NCBI RefSeq assembly: GCF_002261225.1
Contig: NZ_NEVM01000001.1
Location: 1,054,001-1,118,000 of the forward strand
Reading direction: 5' to 3'
From: Bordetella genomosp. 10
GTDB taxonomy: Bacteria; Pseudomonadota; Gammaproteobacteria; Burkholderiales; Burkholderiaceae_B
DNA length: 64,000 nt
The stretch's first letter is position 1; the number at the start of each line of letters is the position of its first letter. Positions 7,923 to 16,410 of the stretch are shown piece after piece. The notes under the pieces are model-generated. The model saw nothing but the letters and a program-made list of their open reading frames with translations. It did no database searches and was not told where the DNA came from. Both the position numbers and the translations under genes were made by a program.

Positions 7923-10454
7923 TCACCACGCATAGTTGAGGTTCGCGGTCACCGAGCGGCGCGCGCCGTAATAGCAACTGGCCACGCCGGAGCAGCTCGC
8001 GAGATATTCCTTGTCCGCCAGGTTGGTGGCGTTCAGGGAGAAGCGCAAGCCCTTGAGCGAGGGATTGATTTCCCCCAGGTCATAGCGGATGGCCGCGTCC
8101 CACAGCGTCACCGCCTCCATGTGATAGGCATTGGCGGTGTCGCCGTAGACCCCGCTGGTGTGGCGCATGCCGGCGCCCACGCTCACTCCGGGCAGGATGT
8201 CGCGGGGCAGCTTGTAGTCCAGCCACAGATTGACGGTGCGCTTGGGCACGCGCGGCAACTGGTTGCCCAGGTCCGTGGTGTTGCTCTTGGTGACCCGGCT
8301 GTCCATCAGGGTGCCCGACGCGATCAACGTCCACTGGTCCGTCAGCGCCATGTTGCCTTCCAGCTCCAGCCCGCGCACGCGTGCCTCGCCGGTCTGCACG
8401 TAGCACTGGCTGCCGTCGCACAGGTGGGTGGGATCCGGGTCCGGCGTCTGCACGTTCTGCTGGCGGATTTCGTAGACGGATAGCGTCACCATGCTGCGGC
8501 TGCCGGTGGGCTGGAACTTGAGGCCCGCCTCGATCTGCTTGCCCTTGGTGGGCTTGAAGGGCGTGCCGCCGTAGCCGGTGCCGTTGACCGGCTCGAACGA
8601 CGTGGCATAGCTGACATAGGGCGCGAAGCCGTTATCGAACAGATAGACCAGGCCCGCGCGCCAGGTCGTCGCTTCATCGGTGTAGTGCGTCTTCGCGCCG
8701 GTGCTGCGGACCAGGGAGTTGTCCTCCGACCAGTCGTGGCGCAGGCCGAAGGTGGCGGTCCAGCGGTCCCAGCGCAACTGGTCCTGCGTATACAGGCCGG
8801 TCTGGTTGCTATCGCTGCGGCGCGACGGCGTCATCTTGCCGATGGTCACGGGGCCGCCGTACACGGGATCGAAGACGTCCAGCGTGCCGGCCTTGCCGCT
8901 GGCCGAGGCCACGCGTATGGTCTGCGTGCGGTAGTCGACCCCGGTGAGCAGCGTGTTGCGCACCGGACCCAGGTCGAAGTCGTACTGCACGTTGTTGTCC
9001 ATCGTGAATCCTTCGGAACGGATTTCGTTGGACGAGGCGCTGCGCGCCAGCGTGCGGCCGTCGGACATCAGGTCGCCGGAGCGCGAGACCCCGGCGTTGT
9101 CGGTGTCCACGCGCATGTAGCGCAGCTTCTGGTTGAATTTCACGCTGTCGGAGAAGGCATGGCTGAATTCGTAGCCGATGGACGACTGCGTGCGGTCGTA
9201 GCGGTTGAACGCCGGTTCGCCGAGAAAGCGGTTGGAGCCGAAGTGGCCGTACTGCGTGCTGTAGTAGGTGCCGTGCGCCGGCAGGAACTGGTAGGTGCTG
9301 CCGCCGCGGTCCTGCTGGTAGTTGGCCAGCAGCGTCAACTGGGTGCGCCACGAGGGCCGCCACGTCAGGCTGGGCGCGATCATGACGCGGTTGAGGTCGA
9401 CGTGGTCGACCTGGGTATTGCTGTGATAGGCGGTGCCGACGACGCGGTACAGCCACTTGCCTTCTTCGTCCAGCGGACCGCTGACGTCGCCGTTGAAGCG
9501 CGCCAGCCCGTTGTTGTCGGTCGATACGCCCACTTCGCCGCGCGCATAGTCGGTGGGGTGCTTGCTGACGACGTTGATCAGGCCGCCCGGCGCGATCTGG
9601 CCGTACAGCACGGACGACGGGCCGCGCAGCACCTCGACCCGCTCCAGGCCGTAGCCGTCGAACTGCGTGGCCGAGGCGGTGGCGCCGCTGCTGCTGCCGG
9701 GCGGGCGCAGGCCGTCCAGGTAGAGGTTGTTGGCGAAGCTGCCGGTGCGAAAGCCCCGCACGGAGATTTCGTCGACGCGGCTGTCCACGCCGTAGCCGCC
9801 GATGTTCACCCCCGCGCTGTAGCGCAGGGCGTCGGCGGAGTTGGTGGCGCCGAGCAGGTCCATCATTTCGCGGTTGACCACGGAGATCGATTGCGGCGTT
9901 TCCAGCAGCGGCGTGTCGGTCTTGGTGCCGGCCTTGCTGTCCAGCGAGATCGTGCCGATTTCCCGCATGCGCTCGGCCGACACCGCGACGGAGGGCAGGG
10001 TGGCGACGCCGCCGGACGACGGCGGCGCCGGTTCCAGCCGATAGCCTTCGCCGTTCGGGTTGGGGCGGGCGCGCAGGCCGCTGCCGGCCAGCAGGCGGTT
10101 CAGTCCGTCCTCGACCGGATAGCGGCCGTCCAGCGCCGGCGCCTGATGGTCGCCGGCCGCTCCGGGCGCGCCGATGATGGTGACGCCGGCCTGCTGGCCG
10201 AAGCGCAGCAAGGCTTCCCGCAAGGGCAGGGCGGGCAACTGGATGCGCACGGTGCGGCCGGCGGTATCGGCGGGCTGGCCTGGCGCGGGCGTTGACGGCG
10301 GGGCTGACGGTTGCGCGGACGTCTGGGCATCGGCATCGGCGGCCAGCAGGACGGCCGGCGCGCCGATGAAGCCGCTGAAGGCCAGGGTCAGGGCCAGGCC
10401 GAGAGGACGTCGGCGCGCGGCGCCGCGCCGGCGGGAAACGGGAAAGGAGAACAT
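7923..10454 (-). CDS. TonB-dependent siderophore receptor with N-terminal signalling domain
   Basis: An 843-residue outer-membrane receptor. After a signal peptide (about residues 1-40) comes a secretin/TonB short N-terminal (STN) signalling domain at about 65-120, then the plug (SISVVNREMMDLLGA onward) and a 22-strand barrel ending in the aromatic LNYAW. The STN domain is the hallmark of transducers that signal through FecR/FecI partners, and both are encoded immediately upstream. I prefer the start at 10454, which opens a clean signal peptide; one at 10505 adds 17 residues. It probably imports a ferric siderophore, likely of ester type given the esterase. Confidence 0.93.
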   Translation of the reverse strand: MFSFPVSRRRGAARRRPLGLALTLAFSGFIGAPAVLLAADADAQTSAQPSAPPSTPAPGQPADTAGRTVRIQLPALPLREALLRFGQQAGVTIIGAPGAAGDHQAPALDGRYPVEDGLNRLLAGSGLRARPNPNGEGYRLEPAPPSSGGVATLPSVAVSAERMREIGTISLDSKAGTKTDTPLLETPQSISVVNREMMDLLGATNSADALRYSAGVNIGGYGVDSRVDEISVRGFRTGSFANNLYLDGLRPPGSSSGATASATQFDGYGLERVEVLRGPSSVLYGQIAPGGLINVVSKHPTDYARGEVGVSTDNNGLARFNGDVSGPLDEEGKWLYRVVGTAYHSNTQVDHVDLNRVMIAPSLTWRPSWRTQLTLLANYQQDRGGSTYQFLPAHGTYYSTQYGHFGSNRFLGEPAFNRYDRTQSSIGYEFSHAFSDSVKFNQKLRYMRVDTDNAGVSRSGDLMSDGRTLARSASSNEIRSEGFTMDNNVQYDFDLGPVRNTLLTGVDYRTQTIRVASASGKAGTLDVFDPVYGGPVTIGKMTPSRRSDSNQTGLYTQDQLRWDRWTATFGLRHDWSEDNSLVRSTGAKTHYTDEATTWRAGLVYLFDNGFAPYVSYATSFEPVNGTGYGGTPFKPTKGKQIEAGLKFQPTGSRSMVTLSVYEIRQQNVQTPDPDPTHLCDGSQCYVQTGEARVRGLELEGNMALTDQWTLIASGTLMDSRVTKSNTTDLGNQLPRVPKRTVNLWLDYKLPRDILPGVSVGAGMRHTSGVYGDTANAYHMEAVTLWDAAIRYDLGEINPSLKGLRFSLNATNLADKEYLASCSGVASCYYGARRSVTANLNYAW

Positions 10455-10573
10455 GGCGATCTTCGTTGGGAATGGGGCCTGGGGGGCAGGCCTACACCCG
10501 GTCATGACGAAGGCGCCGCGGCAATCTGCCTGGAAGTTTCAATTGGTTTCATTTTTTGGGTCCAGCTTCGGCG

Positions 10574-11581
10574 TCAGCTTTGCAACGTGACCCAATAGCG
10601 CGTCCGGTACCGCAGGCGCAGGCCCAGGTGGTGCGCCAGCGCCTCCAGCACGCGGTCCGTATCGTGGATGCGGAAGGTCCCCGTCACGCGGCGCGCCGCC
10701 ACGGCGTCGTCGCATTCCAGGAAACCGTGGCGGTAGCGCGCGAGCTGCCTGAGCAGGTCGTCCAGCCGCAGGTCATCGGCGATCAGCACGCCTTGCGTCC
10801 AGGCCAGGTCGCGCTCGCGCCAGGCTTGCGGCGGCTGGAAGCCCGCGTCGTCGAAGCGGCGCGCCTGGCCGGCTTGCAGCGCCGCTTCGATGCGCCCGCC
10901 GGCGACCAGGCGCGCCGTTCCTTCCCGCAGCGCCGCCATCGTCTCGGACGGCGAACACTCCGGCAGTTGGCGCAGCAGCAGTTGGGCGCTGTAGGGCTCG
11001 ACGTAGCCGTGCCGCGTGCGCAGCCGCAAGCCGGCGCCGCCGCCGTCGCGGTTGTCGACCAGCATCTCGCCCGCGTGCAGCACGACTTCGATGCGGGCCG
11101 TGTCCGTGTCCGTCCGGCCCTCGTGGATGTCGATGGCGGTGCGCGTGTTCAGCAGCAGGCGGGTGCCGTCGGCCAGCGTCAGGGGCCGTTGTTCGCCCAC
11201 CGCGGTGCGCGTCTGCGCCAGCCAGCCCTGGCTGTCGGCCTGGCGCCACGCCATCCCGCCGGCCGTCAGGGCCGCCGCGCCGCCGCACAGCAGCTTGATG
11301 GCCTGGCGCCGCCCGCGCCGGCTGGCGACGGCTTTCAGCGCCTGCGCCGCGGGCGGAAGATCGCAAGGCGATGCGCCGCGCGGCGCCGCCGGCAGCATGC
11401 GTTGCAGGTCGGCGTAGCGGCGCCAGACGGCGGCGTGTTCGGCGTCGGCGTCATGCCAGCGCCGCCAGGCGTCCAGCGTGCCGGCGTCGGCGCCGGCCTC
11501 CAGGCGCACCAGCCATTCGGCGGCCTCGGCGACGATGCGCCGGTGCTGGCCGGCCGCGGGCGGCGCGGGGCGCTCAGCCAT
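10574..11581 (-). CDS. FecR-family anti-sigma/signal-transducing regulator
   Basis: A 335-residue inner-membrane regulator. The N-terminal DUF4880-like domain (WLVRLEAG...W..WHDADAEHAAVWRR) is cytoplasmic and would bind the sigma factor. A single hydrophobic segment follows near residues 98-115. The periplasmic FecR domain contains the GERRP-like region and ends in a tail resembling an STN domain (DDLLRQLARYR). Its start overlaps the sigma-factor stop by eight bases, so the two are coupled. It should relay occupancy of the downstream receptor to the sigma factor. Confidence 0.92.
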   Translation of the reverse strand: MAERPAPPAAGQHRRIVAEAAEWLVRLEAGADAGTLDAWRRWHDADAEHAAVWRRYADLQRMLPAAPRGASPCDLPPAAQALKAVASRRGRRQAIKLLCGGAAALTAGGMAWRQADSQGWLAQTRTAVGEQRPLTLADGTRLLLNTRTAIDIHEGRTDTDTARIEVVLHAGEMLVDNRDGGGAGLRLRTRHGYVEPYSAQLLLRQLPECSPSETMAALREGTARLVAGGRIEAALQAGQARRFDDAGFQPPQAWRERDLAWTQGVLIADDLRLDDLLRQLARYRHGFLECDDAVAARRVTGTFRIHDTDRVLEALAHHLGLRLRYRTRYWVTLQS

Positions 11582-12122
11582 CGGCGGCCCCGTCGAAGGC
11601 GAGGTAGAGCCGCTGCCAGGCCTGGACCAGGTCTTTCTGCACCACGTTCACGCTGACCTTCAGTTCGCGCGCGATATCCGCATAGGGCAGGCCGTCGATG
11701 CGCGCGAGCAGGAAGGCGCGGTTCATGCGCGCCGGCATCCGGTCGAGGATGCGGCAGACATGGCCGAGCTGTTCGATGACCTGCAGCACGTCCTCGGGGG
11801 AAGGGGCCGCCGCCTCGGGTTGCAGGGCCAGGCTTTGCAGATAGGCCTGTTCCAGTTCGCGGCGGCGGTGGCGGTCGATGAGCAGGCGGGTGGCGATGGC
11901 CGTCAGGTAGCCGCGCGGGCGTTCGGGCCGCGCCCAGCGCGGTTGGCGCAGCAGGCGTTCGAACGTGTCCTGCACCAGGTCCAGCGCGTCGGCGTGATGG
12001 CCGTGCAGCTTGCGCCGCAGCAGGCCAAGCAGCCAGCCGTGATGCTCGCGGTACAGCGACGCCACGGCCACGGGGCCGGCGATGGCGTCGGGGGAGGGGA
12101 TAACGGACTCGTCGGGTTCCAA
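11574..12122 (-). CDS. FecI-type ECF sigma factor
   Basis: A 182-residue ECF sigma factor with region 2 (DALDLVQDTFERLL, then RGYLTAIATRLLIDRHRR) and region 4 (MNRAFLLARIDGLPYADIARELKVSVNVVQKDL). It would direct transcription of the downstream receptor gene when FecR is triggered. The start given is a TTG; a GTG some 17-20 codons in, just before the conserved LYREHHGWLL, is an alternative. A Fur-like palindrome lies 33-57 bases upstream, giving iron control of the whole cascade. Confidence 0.92.
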   Translation of the reverse strand: MEPDESVIPSPDAIAGPVAVASLYREHHGWLLGLLRRKLHGHHADALDLVQDTFERLLRQPRWARPERPRGYLTAIATRLLIDRHRRRELEQAYLQSLALQPEAAAPSPEDVLQVIEQLGHVCRILDRMPARMNRAFLLARIDGLPYADIARELKVSVNVVQKDLVQAWQRLYLAFDGAADG

Positions 12123-12154
12123 GACGGGCGGCGCTGCTCAGGGATTGGATGCGG

Positions 12155-12179
12155 ATTGAGAATAAGAATGATCCTCAAT
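12155..12179 (-). promoter_or_regulatory. Fur-like operator upstream of the FecI-type gene
   Basis: ATTGAG and CTCAAT form a perfect inverted repeat around an A/T-rich core. The 19 bases at 12158-12176 match the classical 19-base Fur box at 13 positions by eye. The position, just upstream of an iron-type sigma gene, supports the call. Confidence 0.62.
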
Positions 12180-12232
12180 TATAAGCATGCGTCAGCCCGG
12201 TGACGTGTCCGGCGCATGTCGGCAACCGTCCT

Positions 12233-12253
12233 TTTGCCGCCCCCTGCGGCAAA
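12233..12253. repeat. short inverted repeat between the sigma factor promoter and phzF-like gene
   Basis: TTTGCCGC and GCGGCAAA flank a five-base loop, about 90 bases beyond the stop of the PhzF-family gene. It could be that gene's transcript end, but no run of U follows on the minus strand. Confidence 0.3.
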
Positions 12254-12343
12254 GCGGCAACAACGATCTCCGTCGCGGGATCGCGCGCCTCCCGGCGCTG
12301 GCCGGGCGGCTCCGCCTTTGCCCCGCGCGGCGCGCGGACGGCT

Positions 12344-13270
12344 TCACGCCATGGCCAGCGGCGCCTGGTCGACTTCGCCGTCCAGCGCCAGCGTGCCGTT
12401 GAACGCCGGCACGCAATGCCCGCCCACGTGCGCGTACCAGGCGCCGTCGTGGGCGCGGGCCCGCGCGTGCAGGCGGCTCGGACGCCGCAGGTCTTCGCCC
12501 TGGACCACCAGCAGGTCCAGGTCGTCTTCCCCGCGCAGGCGCGCCAGCAGACAGGCCATGGCGCCCGTGGCGCTGCCGGTGGCCGGGTCTTCCGTCATGC
12601 GGGCGGTGAACATGCGGGCATGGACGTCGGGCGCGCCGCGCGCGCCGTCCAACGCATAGGCATAGACCGAATGGGCGCCGTCCAGCGGCAGCAGGCGCGC
12701 GTAGGCGGCGCGGTCCGGCCGGGCGCGCGCCAGCGCCTCGCGCGACGCCAGTTGCACCACCAGGAAGGGCAGGCCCACCGACACCACGCGCGGCGCATGG
12801 GCGTCGATGCGTATGTCCGATTCCTTCAGGGACAGGCAGGCGGCGGCCTGCGCGGCGCGGATCTGGGCCCGGCACGACAACGGTTCCGGCGCGCACAGTT
12901 CGGCGCCGACCACGCGGCCGTCCTGGCGCCAGAGCGCGATCTCCACCTGGCCGGTGGCTTCCTCGAAGGCGAGGGTGTCCGGCACCGGGATGCCGCGCGC
13001 CGTCATGTCGTCGGCCAGCGCGCAGGCCGTGCCCAGGTTGGGATGGCCGGCGAAGGGAATTTCGCGGTCGGGGGTGAAGATGCGGACGTGCGCGGTATGG
13101 CGGGGATCCGCGGGCGGCAGGACGAAGGTGGTTTCGCTATAGCCGAACTCGGTGGCGAGGGCCTGCATCTGGCGCGTGGACAAGCCCTGGGCATCGAGCA
13201 CGACCGCCACCGGATTGCCCGCGAAGAGCCGGTTGGTGAAGACGTCGATGGTGGCGTAGCGGCGCAGCAT
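12344..13270 (-). CDS. PhzF-family isomerase/epimerase-like protein
   Basis: A 308-residue protein of the PhzF/diaminopimelate-epimerase fold, the usual family length. The conserved start (RYATIDVFTNRLFAGNPVAVV), the catalytic glutamate near E46 (GYSETTF), the FAGHPNLGTA motif and the late DPATGSA motif are all present. GGAG seven bases upstream fixes the start. Outside phenazine clusters these proteins are of unknown substrate, and there are no phenazine genes here, so phenazine synthesis should not be inferred. Confidence 0.9.
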   Translation of the reverse strand: MLRRYATIDVFTNRLFAGNPVAVVLDAQGLSTRQMQALATEFGYSETTFVLPPADPRHTAHVRIFTPDREIPFAGHPNLGTACALADDMTARGIPVPDTLAFEEATGQVEIALWRQDGRVVGAELCAPEPLSCRAQIRAAQAAACLSLKESDIRIDAHAPRVVSVGLPFLVVQLASREALARARPDRAAYARLLPLDGAHSVYAYALDGARGAPDVHARMFTARMTEDPATGSATGAMACLLARLRGEDDLDLLVVQGEDLRRPSRLHARARAHDGAWYAHVGGHCVPAFNGTLALDGEVDQAPLAMA

Positions 13271-13412
13271 GGGAGACTCCAGTCCGAACGGCGGGGACGC
13301 CCGTTATCCGGACGCCCCGCAACATTCAGGAAGCAAATCGGCCATGTTGCCCCTGGACCGGGTATCGGGACAGATACAGTTCAGGGCTTCTTGCGCATAA
13401 CAGCACCGGGCC

Positions 13413-15620
13413 TCACCAACCGGAGCCGCCGCCCCCGCCGCCGCCGTCGCCGGACGACCCGCTGTCGAAAGACCCGCTGGACGAGGAATCGCTGCTGCCC
13501 GACCAACTGCTGCTGGTTCCCGGCGATCCCGACGAGGACGAGATCACGGGCGGCGTCACGTCGCTGCCGATGCTGTCCAGCGCCCGCCCGGGATCGCTGT
13601 GGTAGATGTCGTAGCCGCCATACATGTCCTGCATGGCCTGGACCGCCGCCACGCCGGCGACCGTGGCCGCCAGCCCCGCGAAGGCGGCCGCCCATTTCTT
13701 GCCGACGTCCAGCGCCACCGCGTAGGGCAGGTAGCGTTCGTACAGGCGCAGCTTGTCCTCGACCGTCGCCAGCGCCTCCAGGCGCGGCCCTTCGGCCAAC
13801 GTCAGGTACTGCTTGAAGCCGTCGATGCGGTCCATAATTTCGGCGCCTTCGGCGGTGTAGCCGCGCAGGAAGCCGAAGGCGCGCACCACCACCGGCAGCA
13901 GCAGGGCCGGCAGCGCCACCGACAGGGCGCGCAGCGGCGTGGCGCCATTTTCAGCCGACAGCACGCCGATGCCGCCCAGCAGGAAGGGCAGGCCGAACAG
14001 CGTCCAGAAGATCAGCACCGCCCAACTGAAGCCGGCGCGGCGCAGCATCGTCCAGGCGGCGGTCAGCGTGCCCAGGCCCACCGCCATGAAGGGCAGGGCC
14101 ATGATGGTCCCGCCGACCGGGCCGCCCTGCAGCAGCAGCGTGCCGATGCAGGCGGCCACGTACAGCAGCCACAGCCAGACGCCGCGGCGCGCGCGCTTGC
14201 CGCCGTCGGCGATGTAGCGCGAATACAGATTGTCCAGCGAGCTGGTCAGGGTGGCGCGCGCCTCGCGCAGCCGGCTGGACCCGGCATTGCTGCGGTAGAA
14301 GCTGGTGTGCGCGCCGAACATCTTGTGCAGGATGGTGCCGAGCAATACGTCGCGCGCCAGGCCGCGCCGTCCCTGCGCGTCGGGCTCCAGCAGCACGAAG
14401 CGCGTTTCCTTGTCCGCGCTGCGCTTGCTCGCGTTGCGGTCGATGCGCAAGGCGCGCAGGGCGATCAGTTCGATGACGGCGATGACGAAGCCCTGGTCGT
14501 CATTGCCCTGGCGCGCCATGTAGCGCACGGCCGGCGCCGACATGCCCTCGGGCGGTTCGTACAGCGGCACGATATGGCGCGGCGCGCGGCGGCGCGTGCG
14601 GAGATAGGCCGCCAGGTAGTACGCCGCCAGCAGCACGAAACCCGCCACCGCCACCAGCGGCGCGAGATTGTCGCGCAACTGGTAGTAGAGCCCCAGCAGG
14701 CGCGAGGGCGGCTGCACGATGCCCTTGGGCCAGGACACCGCCACGGTCAGCCCCTCGCGCGCGCCCAGCGGCTCGGTGTTCTCGAATACCACGAGGCCGG
14801 GCTGGCTTTCCGCCACGCGCGCGTTTTTCTCCGTGGCGCCTTGCGGGCCGGTGTAGAAGGCGGTCCTCAGGATGCGCGCGTTGTCCGGCAGGTGGATGCG
14901 GGCGATGGCGTGCGCGATGGGCAGCGTCCAGCCGGTGCCGGTGGCGTTCCAGTACAGCTCGTCGTGGTCCTGGTAGAAACCCAGTTGGCGCGTGGTGCGA
15001 TAGCGTATCTCGTAGACGTGGGCGCCCGGCGGCAGCCAGCGGTCGGCGCTGCCGATACGGATGCGCACGCCGTTGGACAATTTCTCCAGGTCGTAAGGCT
15101 CGGGATTGCCGTCGCGCTTCACGCCCAGGACGTCGAAGCCGACCTCCACGCGCAGCCCGTCCCTGGCGTTATAGAGCGTGGGGAAATCGCGCAGGATGCC
15201 GCGCTTGATTTCGTTTCCCTGCGCGTTGACGAGCAGGCGCTCGGTGACCAGCAGGTCGCCGTTGCGCTGCACGTCGACGTTGGATTCGAAGACGGCGATG
15301 AATTCGCGCCCCATGGCGGCGGACGCCGCCTCCGCGTCCGGCAGGTACTGGGCGCAGGCGGGCGTGGCCAGCAGCAGGGCGGCCATGACCGTGGCGACCA
15401 GGCTGGCGAGGATGCCCAGCACGGTGCGCAGCGGCATGGGGACGCCGCGCCGCGCTTCCGCGGGCGCGGGCTCGCGCCGCGCCGTCCAGGGCAGGCGGCG
15501 CCGGCGCGGCGTTTCCACGCCGGCGGGCGCGGTCAGGGGCCGGGCATGGCGCCCGGGGCGCACGGGGCGCGCGGGGCGTTGCGGGCGGGAGGCATCGAGG
15601 CGCGGGTCAGAATGAGACAT
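13413..15620 (-). CDS. DUF2207-family membrane protein with Ser/Gly-rich tail
   Basis: A 735-residue membrane protein. The N-terminal 60 residues are Arg/Pro-rich; then comes a hydrophobic leader ending at PACA (about residue 89) and a large exported DUF2207 domain (VQRNGDLLVTERL). Transmembrane segments lie in the middle and C-terminal third, and the protein ends in a Ser-rich then poly-Gly tail with GW last. The start overlaps the lemA stop by 14 bases. A later start at 15437 would drop the Arg/Pro-rich leader. LemA/DUF2207 pairs are common, but their role is unknown. Confidence 0.85.
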   Translation of the reverse strand: MSHSDPRLDASRPQRPARPVRPGRHARPLTAPAGVETPRRRRLPWTARREPAPAEARRGVPMPLRTVLGILASLVATVMAALLLATPACAQYLPDAEAASAAMGREFIAVFESNVDVQRNGDLLVTERLLVNAQGNEIKRGILRDFPTLYNARDGLRVEVGFDVLGVKRDGNPEPYDLEKLSNGVRIRIGSADRWLPPGAHVYEIRYRTTRQLGFYQDHDELYWNATGTGWTLPIAHAIARIHLPDNARILRTAFYTGPQGATEKNARVAESQPGLVVFENTEPLGAREGLTVAVSWPKGIVQPPSRLLGLYYQLRDNLAPLVAVAGFVLLAAYYLAAYLRTRRRAPRHIVPLYEPPEGMSAPAVRYMARQGNDDQGFVIAVIELIALRALRIDRNASKRSADKETRFVLLEPDAQGRRGLARDVLLGTILHKMFGAHTSFYRSNAGSSRLREARATLTSSLDNLYSRYIADGGKRARRGVWLWLLYVAACIGTLLLQGGPVGGTIMALPFMAVGLGTLTAAWTMLRRAGFSWAVLIFWTLFGLPFLLGGIGVLSAENGATPLRALSVALPALLLPVVVRAFGFLRGYTAEGAEIMDRIDGFKQYLTLAEGPRLEALATVEDKLRLYERYLPYAVALDVGKKWAAAFAGLAATVAGVAAVQAMQDMYGGYDIYHSDPGRALDSIGSDVTPPVISSSSGSPGTSSSWSGSSDSSSSGSFDSGSSGDGGGGGGGSGW

Positions 15621-16170
15621 GGGGCACCGCGGCGTCGGCCGGATTGTCCAGTTCGAAATAGGGTTCCCGCGTGAAGCCGAAGCTGTTCGCCACCAGGTTG
15701 GCGGGGAAGGATTCGACGCGGATGTTCTGCTCGCGCGCGGCGCCGTTGTAGTAGCGGCGCGCCATTTGCAACTGGTCCTCGATCTCGCCGAGACTGTCCT
15801 GCAGGCTGCGGAAATTGGCGTCCGCCTTCAGCTCGGGATAGGCCTCGGCCACCGCCATCAGGCGGCCCAGCGCCAGGCCCAGGGCCTGTTCGGCGCGCGC
15901 CTGTTCCGGCACGCTGCCGGCGGCGATGCTGGTGGCGCGGCGCGTGGCGATGTCCTCGAACACGCCTTTCTCGTGCGCGGCGTAGGCCTTGACGGTTTCG
16001 ACGAGGTTGGGGACCAGGTCCGTGCGGCGGCGCAACTGCACCGAAATCCCGCTCCAGGCCTCGCGCGTCATATTGCGCAGCCGCACCAGCGCGTTATAGG
16101 TGAAGACGATATAAAGCAGCACGGCCACCACGACGACGGCCGCGATGATGCCCCATGTTGAAGCCGGCAT
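15607..16170 (-). CDS. lemA: LemA-family protein
   Basis: A 187-residue LemA protein, the standard size. An N-terminal transmembrane helix (about residues 7-25) is followed by a cytoplasmic helical bundle carrying the conserved YNALVRLRN, RTDLVPNLVETVKAYAAHE and YNGAAREQNIRVESFPANLVA segments. GAGGAA upstream supports the start. It is cotranscribed with the DUF2207 gene. LemA proteins have no agreed biochemical role. Confidence 0.95.
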   Translation of the reverse strand: MPASTWGIIAAVVVVAVLLYIVFTYNALVRLRNMTREAWSGISVQLRRRTDLVPNLVETVKAYAAHEKGVFEDIATRRATSIAAGSVPEQARAEQALGLALGRLMAVAEAYPELKADANFRSLQDSLGEIEDQLQMARRYYNGAAREQNIRVESFPANLVANSFGFTREPYFELDNPADAAVPHVSF

Positions 16171-16410
16171 GGCTGTTCCTCTCTTGTTTTCCCCAGGCCG
16201 CCCGATCGTACCAATCGCGGTTACGTGGAGAAACGAGCGCCATGATGACGGGGTTTCCGATTGTTACTCGGTTTGCTCAGCGGTGTGGCGCCAGGCCGCT
16301 GGCGGCGGGACGCTTGTCCCATGGAGGTCCCGCGCCTGTCGCCGAATCGGCGCGCCCTCGTACGGAACCGGGCGCCCCTGAATTGGTAGATATTGATACA
16401 TCTTCGCGGC

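Noticed and set aside
12344..13270. Phenazine biosynthesis
   Set aside because: Only a PhzF-family gene is present; these are widespread outside phenazine producers and no other phz gene is near.
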